Origin: Arachidicoccus sp. | Lineage (GTDB): Bacteria; Bacteroidota; Bacteroidia; Chitinophagales; Chitinophagaceae | Length of the DNA stretch: 64,000 nucleotides | Assembly: GCA_028283605.1 (NCBI GenBank) | Contig: JAPWKH010000022.1 | Span: 38,033 to 102,032, forward strand | Direction of reading: 5' to 3' | Shown here: positions 54,178 to 63,494 of the stretch, in pieces | Position numbering within the stretch: the first letter of the stretch is position 1 | How the letters are laid out: each line of letters starts with the position of its first letter | Program-made: the position numbers and the translations under genes | Notes under the pieces: generated by a model | Databases searched by the model: none | Told to the model about the DNA's origin: nothing | Seen by the model: only the letters and a program-made list of their open reading frames with translations

Positions 54178-54753
54178 TTAAAATTGGATATTCGGCGCTT
54201 TATCAGCTCCGGCATCTGCCTGGAATACGGCTTTCGGATGAAAACCGAAAATGCCTGCCATGATATTTCCGGGAAATAATTGTACTTTTTGATTATAATC
54301 TGTAACTGCCTGGTTATAATCTTTACGCGCCACATTAATACGGTTTTCCGTTCCTTCTATTTGTGCCTGAAAATCCTGAAAAGCAGCGGTGGTCTTTAAA
54401 TCCGGATAAGCTTCGGATACTGCCAGTAATTTACTGAAAGAACTTTGTAAATCGGCTTGTGCTTTTTGATACTGTGCAAGACTTGCAGAATCATCAATAT
54501 TTACTTGAATTTTTGTAGCATTTGCCCGTGCTTGCACTACGCCGATTAAAGTAGAATCTTCAAATTTTGCGGAGCCTTTTATAGTTTGCACTATATTTTG
54601 ATACATATCGGAGCGGCGTTGATAATTTGTTTGTACGGTTCCCCATACATTATTTACATTCAAATTTGCTTTTTGCAAACCATTGTAACTGTTGCAACCC
54701 CAAAATCCGAGAATAATTAGAATAACGATAATGACAATCCAACCTTTTTTCAT
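54178..54753 (-). CDS. lemA: LemA-family membrane protein
   Basis: This protein of 191 residues has one N-terminal membrane helix ('WIVIIVILIILGFWGC') followed by the helical LemA domain, with 'NVWGTVQTNYQRRSDMYQNIVQTIKG' in part, 'AVSEAYPDLKTTAAFQDFQ' and 'IEGTENRINVARKDYN'. The family forms a three-helix bundle outside the membrane and has no known activity. It is the first gene of the LemA-TPM-TPM operon; the end of that operon is the strong terminator at 52824-52860. Confidence 0.94.
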   Translation of the reverse strand: MKKGWIVIIVILIILGFWGCNSYNGLQKANLNVNNVWGTVQTNYQRRSDMYQNIVQTIKGSAKFEDSTLIGVVQARANATKIQVNIDDSASLAQYQKAQADLQSSFSKLLAVSEAYPDLKTTAAFQDFQAQIEGTENRINVARKDYNQAVTDYNQKVQLFPGNIMAGIFGFHPKAVFQADAGADKAPNIQF

Positions 54754-54995
54754 CTGTTTATTTTTTTATTGTTTTTTAATTCTCAGATAGAATTCGCCAG
54801 AATAGATTGTTTGCTTTTAATATGCAACTTCTTATGGCTCATTTCGTAATCTGTTTTTTTAAAAGTTTTTGTTTCGGGTTATTTAAATTGAAATAAAATT
54901 ATGACTTTAAAATTATATAAGCCAAAAATAGAATTTAAATTTTGCAAGCGTAAATTTTTTATAAGTTTTGATTTTTTACTTTTTATTTTGCAAAC

Positions 54996-55949
54996 ATGTA
55001 TAGCTTAAGGGAACAAATAGTGCTGCTATGGTCAACGCCGTTTTATATCGTGATTATTGCGATAGAAATTTTATTGACCAATATACGGTTGAATAAAAAG
55101 ACATATACTGTTCGTGATACGTTTAATAATGTTGCGCTTACACTTTGCAATGCAGCTGTGGACGCCGCTTTTAAACTTACTTATTTATGGATACTTACAT
55201 TAGTATTCAACAAAAGTCCGTTTTTAAAAGATTGGAATACCGGTTTTATATATTGGGCATTCTTATTAATCAGCGAAGATTTTGCTTATTACTGGCTGCA
55301 TCGTTTTGATCATGAAATACGTTTCTTTTGGGCTGTGCACGTAACACATCATAGTTCGGAGCATTTTAATTTCAGCACAGGATTTCGTTCATCGGTTTTT
55401 GAGCCGTTGTACAGGTTCATTTATTTTATTCCGCTTGCATGGCTGGGCTTCCGGCCGCTGGATATTTTATTCATGTATTCGGCTACGCAAATCTGGGGAA
55501 CTTTGGTACATACCGAATTGGTCGGTAAGCTCGGCTGGTTGGAATATTTGTTTGTAACACCTTCGCATCACAGAGTGCATCACGGTTCCAATCCGAAATA
55601 TCTGGATAAAAATATGGGTATGTTTCTGATTGTTTGGGATAAAATGTTCGGCACTTTTCAGGAAGAATTGTCTGAAGAAGAATATGCGCCGATCCATTAC
55701 GGATTGACTAAAAATATTGATAAAAAAAATCTTTTTTATCTCATTTTCCATGAATGGATTCAGGTATATAAAGATGCCTCTATGAAAGGATTATCTTTCA
55801 AAGAAAGAATGCTCTACATATTTGGCCCTCCGGGTTACAGCCACGACGGGAGCAGAAAAACGAGCATAGAAATGCTGGAAGAAGAAAATTATAAACGCGG
55901 CGAAACAGATATGAATAATTCCTTAGCAGTAGAAACTATCTCTGTATAA
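54996..55949 (+). CDS. Sterol desaturase / fatty-acid hydroxylase family membrane protein
   Basis: This integral membrane di-iron enzyme of 317 residues has the eight-histidine pattern: 'YYWLHRFDHE', 'VHVTHHSSEHFN' and 'SHHRVHHG', with transmembrane helices in between. Family members hydroxylate or desaturate lipids; bacterial ones act on sphingolipids, hopanoids or glycerol ethers. Given the ceramide genes at 5-9 kb, a lipid (perhaps sphingolipid) hydroxylase is a reasonable guess, but the distance of 45 kb gives no operon support. It is followed by yfhO after 74 bp, with its own promoter. Confidence 0.88.
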   Translation: MYSLREQIVLLWSTPFYIVIIAIEILLTNIRLNKKTYTVRDTFNNVALTLCNAAVDAAFKLTYLWILTLVFNKSPFLKDWNTGFIYWAFLLISEDFAYYWLHRFDHEIRFFWAVHVTHHSSEHFNFSTGFRSSVFEPLYRFIYFIPLAWLGFRPLDILFMYSATQIWGTLVHTELVGKLGWLEYLFVTPSHHRVHHGSNPKYLDKNMGMFLIVWDKMFGTFQEELSEEEYAPIHYGLTKNIDKKNLFYLIFHEWIQVYKDASMKGLSFKERMLYIFGPPGYSHDGSRKTSIEMLEEENYKRGETDMNNSLAVETISV

Positions 55950-55969
55950 TGCTCTTGTGGTCATTATTA

Positions 55970-56001
55970 TTTGCATAATTACCGATTAACCTTTAGGTTT
56001 G
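55970..56001 (+). promoter_or_regulatory. Promoter of the yfhO-glycan operon
   Basis: TTTG (55970-55973), 20 nt, then TAGGTTTG (55994-56001), an exact match to the Bacteroidota -33/-7 pattern at normal spacing. The yfhO ATG is 22 nt downstream. This is the best-formed promoter in the window. Confidence 0.65.
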
Positions 56002-56023
56002 CTTACTTTAAATTTCATTGTAA

Positions 56024-58528
56024 ATGATGAATAATTTTTCTTGGAAAAAAATACTTCCGCATTTAATAGCCATTGCTATATTCTTAATAGTTGCATTTAT
56101 ATATAACAGGCAGGCGCTTACCGGTCAGGTGTTGCAGCAAAGTGATATTATTCACTGGAAAGGAATGGCGCAGGATGCATCTAATTATAAAGATCAGCAT
56201 GGGCATTTCCCTTTGTGGAACACGCATTTATTCAGCGGCATGCCAAATTATCAGATTGAGATGGGCGGCAAAAATTTCATCATAAATTTTACCTCAATAC
56301 TCACACTCGGCCTTCCTCAACCAATTTCATTTTTCTTTTTGGCTTGTATATGTTTTTATATTCTTACGCAGGCTATTGGTTTGCGGCCTGTTATAGGTGT
56401 TTTAGGCTCGTTAGCCTTTGCGTATGCAACTTATAATCCTGTAATTATTGTTGCCGGGCATAATACGCAAATGCTTGCCATCGCTTATATGCCTGCATTG
56501 CTGGCAGGCGTATTACTTTTATATGAAAAAAAATATGCACTTGGTATTCTCACTACTGTATTATTTGCAACGTGCGAAATCATATCGAATCATCCGCAGG
56601 TTACCTATTATTGTATGCTTTGCATAGGAATTATGTCCATCTTTTATATTGTAAAATGGGTTAAAGCCGGCGAAATAAAGCACATGGTTTTGTCGCTGAT
56701 AATGGTAATTTTATTCGCATTGATAGGCATCGGTAATACCGCTCTGGCATTGATACCTACTTACGAATATGCAAAATATACAATACGCGGTGGAACAAGC
56801 GTAAATATTGATGAACAAGGCAAAGCAACAGCAGTAAAAGACAAAACATCCGGATTAACTACGAACTATGCATTCGAGTACAGCTTAGGTAAATCAGAGA
56901 TTTTAAGCACTGCCATGCCAAATGCATTTGGTGGTAGTTCAGGGGAAATGTTTGACGAGAATTCTGATCAATATAATAATGTAATGCAACTGGCGCAACA
57001 GCTTAACGGTAAAGTGCCGCCACAACAAATACAAATGGCATTACAACCTTTGATCTCTAAATATTGGGGCGGCATTCAACCGTTTACTTCAGGGCCGTTT
57101 TTTATGGGTACTTTAATCGTACTGTTAGCGCTTATAGGATTTTTTGCAACGGATTCAAAACACCGCTGGTGGATTTTAACCTCAACCGTCATTTTTATTT
57201 TTCTTGCGTGGGGCGGATACTTTACAAGTTTCAATGAAATCATGTTTAAGTATTTTCCTTTCTATAATAAATTCCGCGCACCTTCGATGGCGATGGTAAT
57301 TCCCGAAATGTTGCTGCCTTTAATGGCGTCTATTGCCGTTGAAAAATTATTTTTTGACAAAGAAGCGGCATCCTACTCACAAAAGGAATTCAAAAAAATA
57401 TTGTATGTGCTTGGCGGTTTTATTGTAGTGGCATTCATCATATATCTTGGAAACGATTATTCGATAAGCAATCTTGAATTAAAAAGAGGCATACTGCAAT
57501 TTCCCGGCGGCGGTTCTGTTTTAAGCGGCTTAGAGAGCGCGCGAAAAAGTATGTTTTTGGCAGGGATTGGCCGAGTGCTTTTGTTCTCATTACTTTTGTG
57601 TGCTTGCATATTTTTATATGTAAAAAAGATTGTGAAACCGGTTGTAGCAGTTATTATTTTATTGGTAATAAATTCTTTTGATATTTTAAATGTAGATGCA
57701 AAATATCTCAACGCCAATAACTATATGCAACCTGATGATTTGCAATCGCAGGTATTCGATCCTACGGCGGCAGATCAGTCAATATTGCAAGATAAATCTC
57801 CGCATTACCGCGTATTGAATTTATCCTCAGGCGATGGCCCCTTCAATGATGCGGTAACTTCTTATTTCCATCGTTCTATTGGCGGTTATCATGCGGCAAA
57901 ACTCAGTATTTATCAGGATTTGATTGCTACTCAGTTACAGAATAAATTTAATCCTTCGGTATTAAATATGCTGGATACGCGTTATATAATTGTGCCATCC
58001 CAACAAGGGCAAAACGGCGGTGCTGCCGTTCAGAAAAATCCAGATGCTTTAGGTGCGGCGTGGTTTGTTAAACATATTTCCTATATGCCAGATGAAATAG
58101 CCGTACTGAATGCGCTGGGCAATTTTAATGCGAAGGACACAGCTTTCGTTGCTGCAAAAAGCGGAGCCAATCAGCCGGTCTATGATAGCACGGCAAGCAT
58201 TGAATTAAGAAAATATGACAACGATACGATTCAATATATAACCGATGCAAAAAGCCCGCAGTTTGCCGTGTTGAGCGAAATTTATTATCCTGCGGGATGG
58301 AATGCATATATCGATAAAAAGAAAACAGATTACGTACAAACGAATTATGTACTTCGCGGCATTCAAGTGCCTGCTGGTAAACATGAAATTGAATTCAGAT
58401 TTGAACCGGCTTCTGTCTCGCTGGCGCAAACTATTACGCTGATTGCAAATGCATTATTCTGGTTGTTGATTTTATCCTCTCTTTTTTTATTATGGAAGCA
58501 ACAAAGCATTCCAAAAGTAAAACCGTAA
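56024..58528 (+). CDS. YfhO-family membrane protein
   Basis: This 834-residue multi-spanning protein has about 12-14 predicted membrane helices and the family features 'DIIHWKGMAQDA', 'PLWNTHLFSGMPNYQ' and 'NKFRAPSMAMVIPEM' (in the middle), with a C-terminal extracytoplasmic domain ('YYPAGWNAYIDKKKTDY'). YfhO proteins are related to glycosyltransferases with GT-C fold and are thought to modify cell-surface polymers. It begins an operon with two glycosyltransferases and a dehydratase-like protein, which supports a surface-glycan role. Confidence 0.88.
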   Translation: MMNNFSWKKILPHLIAIAIFLIVAFIYNRQALTGQVLQQSDIIHWKGMAQDASNYKDQHGHFPLWNTHLFSGMPNYQIEMGGKNFIINFTSILTLGLPQPISFFFLACICFYILTQAIGLRPVIGVLGSLAFAYATYNPVIIVAGHNTQMLAIAYMPALLAGVLLLYEKKYALGILTTVLFATCEIISNHPQVTYYCMLCIGIMSIFYIVKWVKAGEIKHMVLSLIMVILFALIGIGNTALALIPTYEYAKYTIRGGTSVNIDEQGKATAVKDKTSGLTTNYAFEYSLGKSEILSTAMPNAFGGSSGEMFDENSDQYNNVMQLAQQLNGKVPPQQIQMALQPLISKYWGGIQPFTSGPFFMGTLIVLLALIGFFATDSKHRWWILTSTVIFIFLAWGGYFTSFNEIMFKYFPFYNKFRAPSMAMVIPEMLLPLMASIAVEKLFFDKEAASYSQKEFKKILYVLGGFIVVAFIIYLGNDYSISNLELKRGILQFPGGGSVLSGLESARKSMFLAGIGRVLLFSLLLCACIFLYVKKIVKPVVAVIILLVINSFDILNVDAKYLNANNYMQPDDLQSQVFDPTAADQSILQDKSPHYRVLNLSSGDGPFNDAVTSYFHRSIGGYHAAKLSIYQDLIATQLQNKFNPSVLNMLDTRYIIVPSQQGQNGGAAVQKNPDALGAAWFVKHISYMPDEIAVLNALGNFNAKDTAFVAAKSGANQPVYDSTASIELRKYDNDTIQYITDAKSPQFAVLSEIYYPAGWNAYIDKKKTDYVQTNYVLRGIQVPAGKHEIEFRFEPASVSLAQTITLIANALFWLLILSSLFLLWKQQSIPKVKP

Positions 58529-58529
58529 A

Positions 58530-59639
58530 ATGGCGCGGAAAGTTTTAGCCATAAGTTCCTATAAAATATTCCCTGCACATTCCGGCGGGCAAAAAGCTAT
58601 TGTAAATTTTTACCGTTATCTGTGCAAAGAGGTAAAAGTTGTATTGGCTGGAACACAAAACAATGATCTTGCCGAAATCTATGAGATAGATGTCTTAAAG
58701 GTTTTTGGCGCATCGCCTTTTCGGTACGTTAATCTTTTTTATTATTTTAAATTAAAAAAAATAATTCATCAGAATAATATAGATACCATCATTGTTGAAC
58801 ATCCGTATATGGGTGTTTTAGGAATAATGCTTCAAAAAATACTCAAAATAAAATTGATTATCCGCTCGCACAATATTGAAGGATTAAGGTTTAAGGATTT
58901 AGGAAAATGGTGGTGGAAAATATTATTACACTACGAAAAACTGGTACATTCCAAAGCAGATTTTTCTTTTTTTATTACAGAAGAAGACAGGCGCTATGCG
59001 ATAAAAAATTTTTCCTTGAAAGAGGAAAAAACAACTGTGATAACTTATGGAACAATTATTGAAAAAAGCTATACGGAAACACAAAAAGCCGAATATATAA
59101 ACCAACTGAAATCTACATTCAATATTCCTATATCACATACACTATTATTGTTCAACGGCGCATTTGGATATGAACCGAACGACCGCGCATTGCATTTATT
59201 GTTAAATGAAATAATGCCACATCTTTTGCAGCGGGATAAACAATTTACTTTATTGATTTGTGGTAAAAATATCCCGCAAGATTATAATAGATATCAATCC
59301 GAAAATATTATTATTAAAGGATTTATTGAAAATATTGATGAAGTGTTTAAAGGTGCAGAAATATTTCTAAACCCGATATGGCTTGGCGGAGGCATTAAAA
59401 CAAAATTAGTAGAAGCGTTGGCATTTGGATCGTCTGCGGTCTCATTTATAAGCGGTGCAACAGGCATTCCAAAAGATGCAGCAGGAGAGAAACTTTCGAT
59501 TGTAGAAGACAAGAATATTGTACAATTTGCAGAGGAAATTATTCATCAAAGAAATACTCTGAACGTAAGTACGCCGGAGAGTTTTTACGAATATTTTTAC
59601 TGGGGAAATATTGCAAAAAAAGCTGCGCAAAAATTATAA
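58530..59639 (+). CDS. Glycosyltransferase family 4-like
   Basis: This GT-B type transferase of 369 residues has an N-terminal acceptor domain ('SSYKIFPAHSGGQKAIVNFYRYL' in part) and a donor domain with 'LFNGAFGYEPNDRALHLLL', 'LICGKNIPQDYNRY' and 'GGGIKTKLVEALAFGSSAVS' (in part). The E of 'KLVEAL' is the usual catalytic-type glutamate. It starts 1 bp after yfhO. The sugar donor and acceptor are unknown. It is probably involved in making a surface polysaccharide or glycolipid. Confidence 0.9.
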   Translation: MARKVLAISSYKIFPAHSGGQKAIVNFYRYLCKEVKVVLAGTQNNDLAEIYEIDVLKVFGASPFRYVNLFYYFKLKKIIHQNNIDTIIVEHPYMGVLGIMLQKILKIKLIIRSHNIEGLRFKDLGKWWWKILLHYEKLVHSKADFSFFITEEDRRYAIKNFSLKEEKTTVITYGTIIEKSYTETQKAEYINQLKSTFNIPISHTLLLFNGAFGYEPNDRALHLLLNEIMPHLLQRDKQFTLLICGKNIPQDYNRYQSENIIIKGFIENIDEVFKGAEIFLNPIWLGGGIKTKLVEALAFGSSAVSFISGATGIPKDAAGEKLSIVEDKNIVQFAEEIIHQRNTLNVSTPESFYEYFYWGNIAKKAAQKL

Positions 59640-59643
59640 TAAA

Positions 59644-60345
59644 ATGGTAACAGGAAACGGAATGATCGCAAATAAATTCGCTTCTTATAATAATGATGAT
59701 CGTTTTTTGGTCTTTGCTTCAGGTGTTTCCAATTCAAAAAATAAATTGCAAAATGAATATGAAAGGGAAATCAATTTATTAAAGAAATGTATTGTCAATA
59801 ATAAGGAAAAACGGTTGATATATTTCAGTACATGTAGCATTTATGATATATCTGAACAAAATTCGCCTTATGTAATTCATAAACTTAATGTAGAAAAAAT
59901 TATTCAGGAACAAGCTGCGCATTATCTAATTGTTCGTGCTTCGAATGTAGTTGGAAAATCACAAAATCAAAATACTGTTCTGAATTTTTTTTATCATCAT
60001 ATAAAAGAAAAAAGAAACTTTGATGTTTGGAAAAATGCATCGAGAAATGTAATTGATATAGACGATTTATTCTTAATTACCGATTATATTTTAAGGCATG
60101 ATTTGTACCAAAATGAAACTGTAAACGTTGCTTCTAAAAAAGCTTGGAATGTGTTAGAAATAATAAACGAGATAGAGAATAGCATTCATATACAAGCAAC
60201 CTATTCAATTGTTGAAAAAGGAAATCATATTGAAATTGATACAACAAAGATTGATAAGATTGTGGAGAAATTAAACATAAATTTTGGAAGTAATTATTTA
60301 AAGAAAATCATACAAAAATATTATTCCGACTGTGAGTTATCGTAA
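59644..60345 (+). CDS. NAD-dependent epimerase/dehydratase-like sugar-nucleotide protein
   Basis: This short-chain-dehydrogenase-like protein of 233 residues starts at ATG 59644, 4 bp after the previous stop. An upstream ATG at 59611 would overlap the glycosyltransferase. It has a condensed nucleotide loop 'TGNGMIANKF', then 'IYFSTCSIYDISEQNSPYVIHKLNVEK' (in part), with the Tyr-x-x-x-Lys-type site (YVIHK), and 'RASNVVGKSQ'. It resembles the reductase/epimerase of O-antigen or capsule loci, but is shorter than the usual 300 residues. The stop overlaps the next gene by 14 bp. Confidence 0.78.
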   Translation: MVTGNGMIANKFASYNNDDRFLVFASGVSNSKNKLQNEYEREINLLKKCIVNNKEKRLIYFSTCSIYDISEQNSPYVIHKLNVEKIIQEQAAHYLIVRASNVVGKSQNQNTVLNFFYHHIKEKRNFDVWKNASRNVIDIDDLFLITDYILRHDLYQNETVNVASKKAWNVLEIINEIENSIHIQATYSIVEKGNHIEIDTTKIDKIVEKLNINFGSNYLKKIIQKYYSDCELS

Positions 60346-61510
60346 AGCATTATTAAAAAAAAGATGCGAGCTTATCGGCATGTTTCCCTTTGTTTTATTG
60401 GGTAAATTGTGTGGTATAATTTTTCGGCTTAGAACAAAGCATAGGCATTTTTTATTTTTTTCAAATGCAGATATTGGCGGTTCCATAAAGGTAAATGCAG
60501 AAATTACAGAATGCATTGCAAACGAAAAGCCATTGGTTATTTTTTGTAAAAAACCAAAGAACAATAAATTCCTTTCGTTGTTTGAACAGCACGGCGTTCG
60601 CATTATGGACCTACACAAATACATTGATAATAAGTTATTCCATTTTGTAAACTTCTTTTTTCGTGGTGTTATTTCTTCGTGGATCAATGAAGTAAAAATG
60701 CCTGTTGTTTTCGGAGGTGAGTGCATATATTTTTATAAAATTATCCCGCACGTAAAAAAAGAAACAAAAACCGTAGAGCTTTGTCATCTCAATACATGGT
60801 TGGCATTTTCTTTAGGTTTTATAGATGATATTGATTTTCGTATTTTCAGTACACCAAAAATAAAACGAGATGTAGAACGGCAATACTTTGCCAACAATCT
60901 GCCGAAAAGTTATTACGACAAACTTATGTTTATCGACAATAAAATAGATATTCCGCCTTTGGAAATAAAACCATATAGCGGCACTTTAAGAATATTGTAT
61001 GTAGGCCGCGGTGCACCACAAAAGCGTGTTTATTTGATTGCGGCAATTGCAAAACAAATGCATGAAGAAAATCTTCCGGTTCTATTTGAATTTGTAGGTG
61101 ATGTAGAACAAATTATTCCCGAAGATGTAAAAAGATATTGCAGCTTATATGGGCAAATTACCGACGTAAATGAATTGCATAAAGTATATTCGAACGCAAA
61201 TGTACTTATACTTACTTCGGCGTATGAAGGATTGCCATTAGTGGTAATGGATATGATGGCGAGGGGAAAAGTGATTTTATCGACAGATGTTGATGGTATT
61301 CCCGATTATATTACAAACAATGTAAATGGATTGCTGATTACGGAAAAGGAAGAAGATAAAATAGTGGCACAAGGAGTTGAGTTGTTGAAAATGTTGATAA
61401 ATCATCCTAATAAGATAGATGAATTAGGTATGAATGCTTATAGCTTTGCTCAAAACCATTTTAGTAAAGAAGTTTTTGATAATGCTTATAAAAAGTTGTT
61501 ATCTCATTAA
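60332..61510 (+). CDS. Glycosyltransferase family 1-like
   Basis: This GT-B transferase of 392 residues starts at GTG 60332, inside the preceding gene. Donor-domain features are 'RILYVGRGAPQKRVYLIAAIA', 'VPVLF'-type strand 'LPVLFEFVGDVE', 'YSNANVLILTSAYEGLPLVVMDMMARG' (in part) with the conserved E of YEGLP, and 'STDVDGIPDYI'. It closes the four-gene plus-strand operon. Its stop codon overlaps the stop of a convergent family 2 glycosyltransferase pseudogene by 4 bp. The sugar transferred is unknown. Confidence 0.88.
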   Translation: MSYRKALLKKRCELIGMFPFVLLGKLCGIIFRLRTKHRHFLFFSNADIGGSIKVNAEITECIANEKPLVIFCKKPKNNKFLSLFEQHGVRIMDLHKYIDNKLFHFVNFFFRGVISSWINEVKMPVVFGGECIYFYKIIPHVKKETKTVELCHLNTWLAFSLGFIDDIDFRIFSTPKIKRDVERQYFANNLPKSYYDKLMFIDNKIDIPPLEIKPYSGTLRILYVGRGAPQKRVYLIAAIAKQMHEENLPVLFEFVGDVEQIIPEDVKRYCSLYGQITDVNELHKVYSNANVLILTSAYEGLPLVVMDMMARGKVILSTDVDGIPDYITNNVNGLLITEKEEDKIVAQGVELLKMLINHPNKIDELGMNAYSFAQNHFSKEVFDNAYKKLLSH

Positions 61511-62437
61511 ATATTGACCCAATAAGAAATATTCATTAAGATTTTGGAAAAAACACCTCTTCTTAATATTGATAATGGAAATTTTAATTGAAATCTTAAC
61601 ATATTCCTGATTTTTATCTGAACTGAATTTTGTGTAATGTACTTGTATATTTCTTCTTCAGAACGAATATTTAGGTTACGAAAAAGTCGCCAATAATAAT
61701 CGTATACAAATTTATTTTTTAGGCAATAAGGTCCTATTTTATTTAATAAATAAAAATTCTCCGGTAATTCTATTTCAGGTTTTCTAAAGACCTGTTGTGT
61801 TATTTGATTATCATGAATACCTATTCCTATTAATGGTTGCGGAATTGAAAAAAATTTTTCTTTTTCTAATACTCGTATATAATATTCGAAATCTACGACC
61901 CATTTTATATTATTATCATACGAATAGCTAAGTTTATTTCTAATTAAAGTAGTGCTTGGAGGTGCCGATAAAGTTGAATTTAAACAAGTTTAATGCTGAT
62001 TGTTTTAATAACTTTTTATTCTTTTTGCTTATAATATAATCTTTTATTAGCTTATCAGATGATATCTCTTGAAATCCACTGAAAATAAAATTTTCTATTG
62101 TAACATTTTTAGCTGATGACGCAAATATTGTTAGAGCATCTTTATGTAAAAAGAAATCATCATGATGCATAATTTTTATCCATTTGCCGGATGCTTTTCG
62201 TATAGATTCATTCCAATTCTCTGGTGATCCTAATGAATGGCTATTTTTGAAGTAATGCAGGGATGCAAAACGGCTTTTGTATATTTCTATAAGCAATTCA
62301 ATTTCATTATTTGGACTGTCATCTGTAATGATTATTTCAAAATCTTTAAAAGTTTGCATGGTAATACTATCAAGCAACCTTTTAAGTAGCGTAGGATTTT
62401 TATAAGCAGGTATGCAAATGGATATCAAATTGGACAT
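61507..62437 (-). pseudogene. Glycosyltransferase family 2 gene with one frameshift
   Basis: From ATG 62437 a GT-A glycosyltransferase reads 'LISICIPAYKNPTLLKRLLDSI', 'FEIIITDDSPNNE' (DxD-type), 'NWNESIRKASGKWIKIMHHDDFF'. It ends early at 61940 after 165 residues. The following sequence, in the next frame, continues the protein with 'APPSTTLIRNK', 'DNNIKWVVDFEYYIRVLE' and 'GIGIHDNQITQQVFRKPEIE', down to TAA at 61507-61509. The break is near 61960-61968. One added base or two lost bases cause it. Together the two parts give about 310 residues, the normal size, so the gene was recently intact. A sequencing error cannot be excluded. Confidence 0.82.
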
Positions 62438-62604
62438 GGATCGTATTAGACAATTTTATACAACAAGTATATATTTTAATAAAGAATATTCTATCTAAAG
62501 AATAAAAAATTCAATATAAAATTTATATTTTAAAACATTTCTATATTTTTATTATTTGTATAAAAGAATACAAATAAAATTTTTTAAAATCTCTCACTAT
62601 GAAC

Positions 62605-63471
62605 GTGTTTAAACTTATTTGTTAATAAGGCAATTATGGGGTTCATAAATGCACATGCAAGAGAAAAAAACTTCCGAGTTAAGAGATTTAGGTTTCAACA
62701 AATAAAAATCTTATGTAAGTTCTCAGCGAAGATAAAATAGAGAAATGGATTGTGTGTATATAAGTGTAGGAAAAAGAGGATTTAGAACAAAAGTGAAATT
62801 GAGCAAAATAGTTTGCCAATGGCGGCAACTTCATGTAGGCGAATACATCCAGAAGGTTACATTTAGTTGGAATAGTATCTATTATTATTTCAATAAGTGG
62901 AGCAAGGATGATTGTTTTAAAAAGATATGGACAGGCTTAAGCAACGTTTAGACCTTTCGAGCATACAATAAACGGGAGTGATACGCGCAGCAGGAACGGC
63001 CTGAAGCGGTCGGCTTTCAGGGGAGGAAATCAGCTAAAACAAGTAACAGTATTTTGTGTGCGACAATAAAAGTTAAATATTATCGGTAAGCCAGCCAAGA
63101 AGCTGAGAACATAACGATTTATATGAAATAGAAGATGTAATGCAGGAGTTGTTTGGTGTTTTGAAAGAAGCACACATAGAAGCAAGATAGTTGTTTGTGA
63201 ATGTAGTTGCAGGTTTTGATGCACAATCATTCCGGAATGAATGTGAAAAAAGAAAATGAAAGCCAACGTTCAAAAATGAGAGAAACAAAAAGCAGATAAA
63301 TGATGATTATCAATATTTTGATGAACAATTATATAAAAAAGAACAGTTATTGAAAGAGCCAATTCGTTGATGGATTCCTGCATAGCCTTAATGACACACA
63401 ATAAAACAAAGGTTCGCAATTGGATAGCTTTGCAATTGTTCGGTTCGCTAAAAAATTTAAAAGTTTAAACA
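62605..63471. mobile_element. Decayed insertion sequence (IS4/IS5-like superfamily)
   Basis: Short inverted ends GTTTAAACTT (62607-62616) and AAGTTTAAAC (63461-63470) enclose the remains of a DDE transposase. No target-site duplication is obvious. It separates the glycan operon from the lipoprotein gene that runs off the window. 62438-62604 on its left is AT-rich with no gene. Family assignment is from transposase motifs only. Confidence 0.65.
62745..63450 (+). pseudogene. Transposase remnant with multiple frameshifts and stops
   Basis: The first frame (62745-62951) gives 'ISVGKRGFRTKVKLSKIV' and, after a gap where about ten residues are missing, 'CQWRQLHVGEYIQKVTFSWNS' (in part) and 'YYYFNKWSKDDCFKKIW', the N-terminal DUF4096-type part. 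Frame changes follow: 'NGSDTRSRNG', then 'EAVGFQGRKSAKTSNSI' (DDE centre, first Asp region), and further on 'DLYEIEDVMQELFGVLKEAHIEAR', stop, 'LFVNVVAGFDAQSFRNECEKRK', stop, then 'QINDDYQYFDEQLYKKEQ' with a final stop-laden tail. At least five lesions are visible, so it is long dead. Confidence 0.8.
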
Positions 63472-63494
63472 GATATATATAAATTTAATATAAA

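Noticed and set aside
63030..63288. Minus-strand frames across the IS
   Set aside because: They oppose clear transposase motifs on the plus strand and are random open frames in dead DNA.
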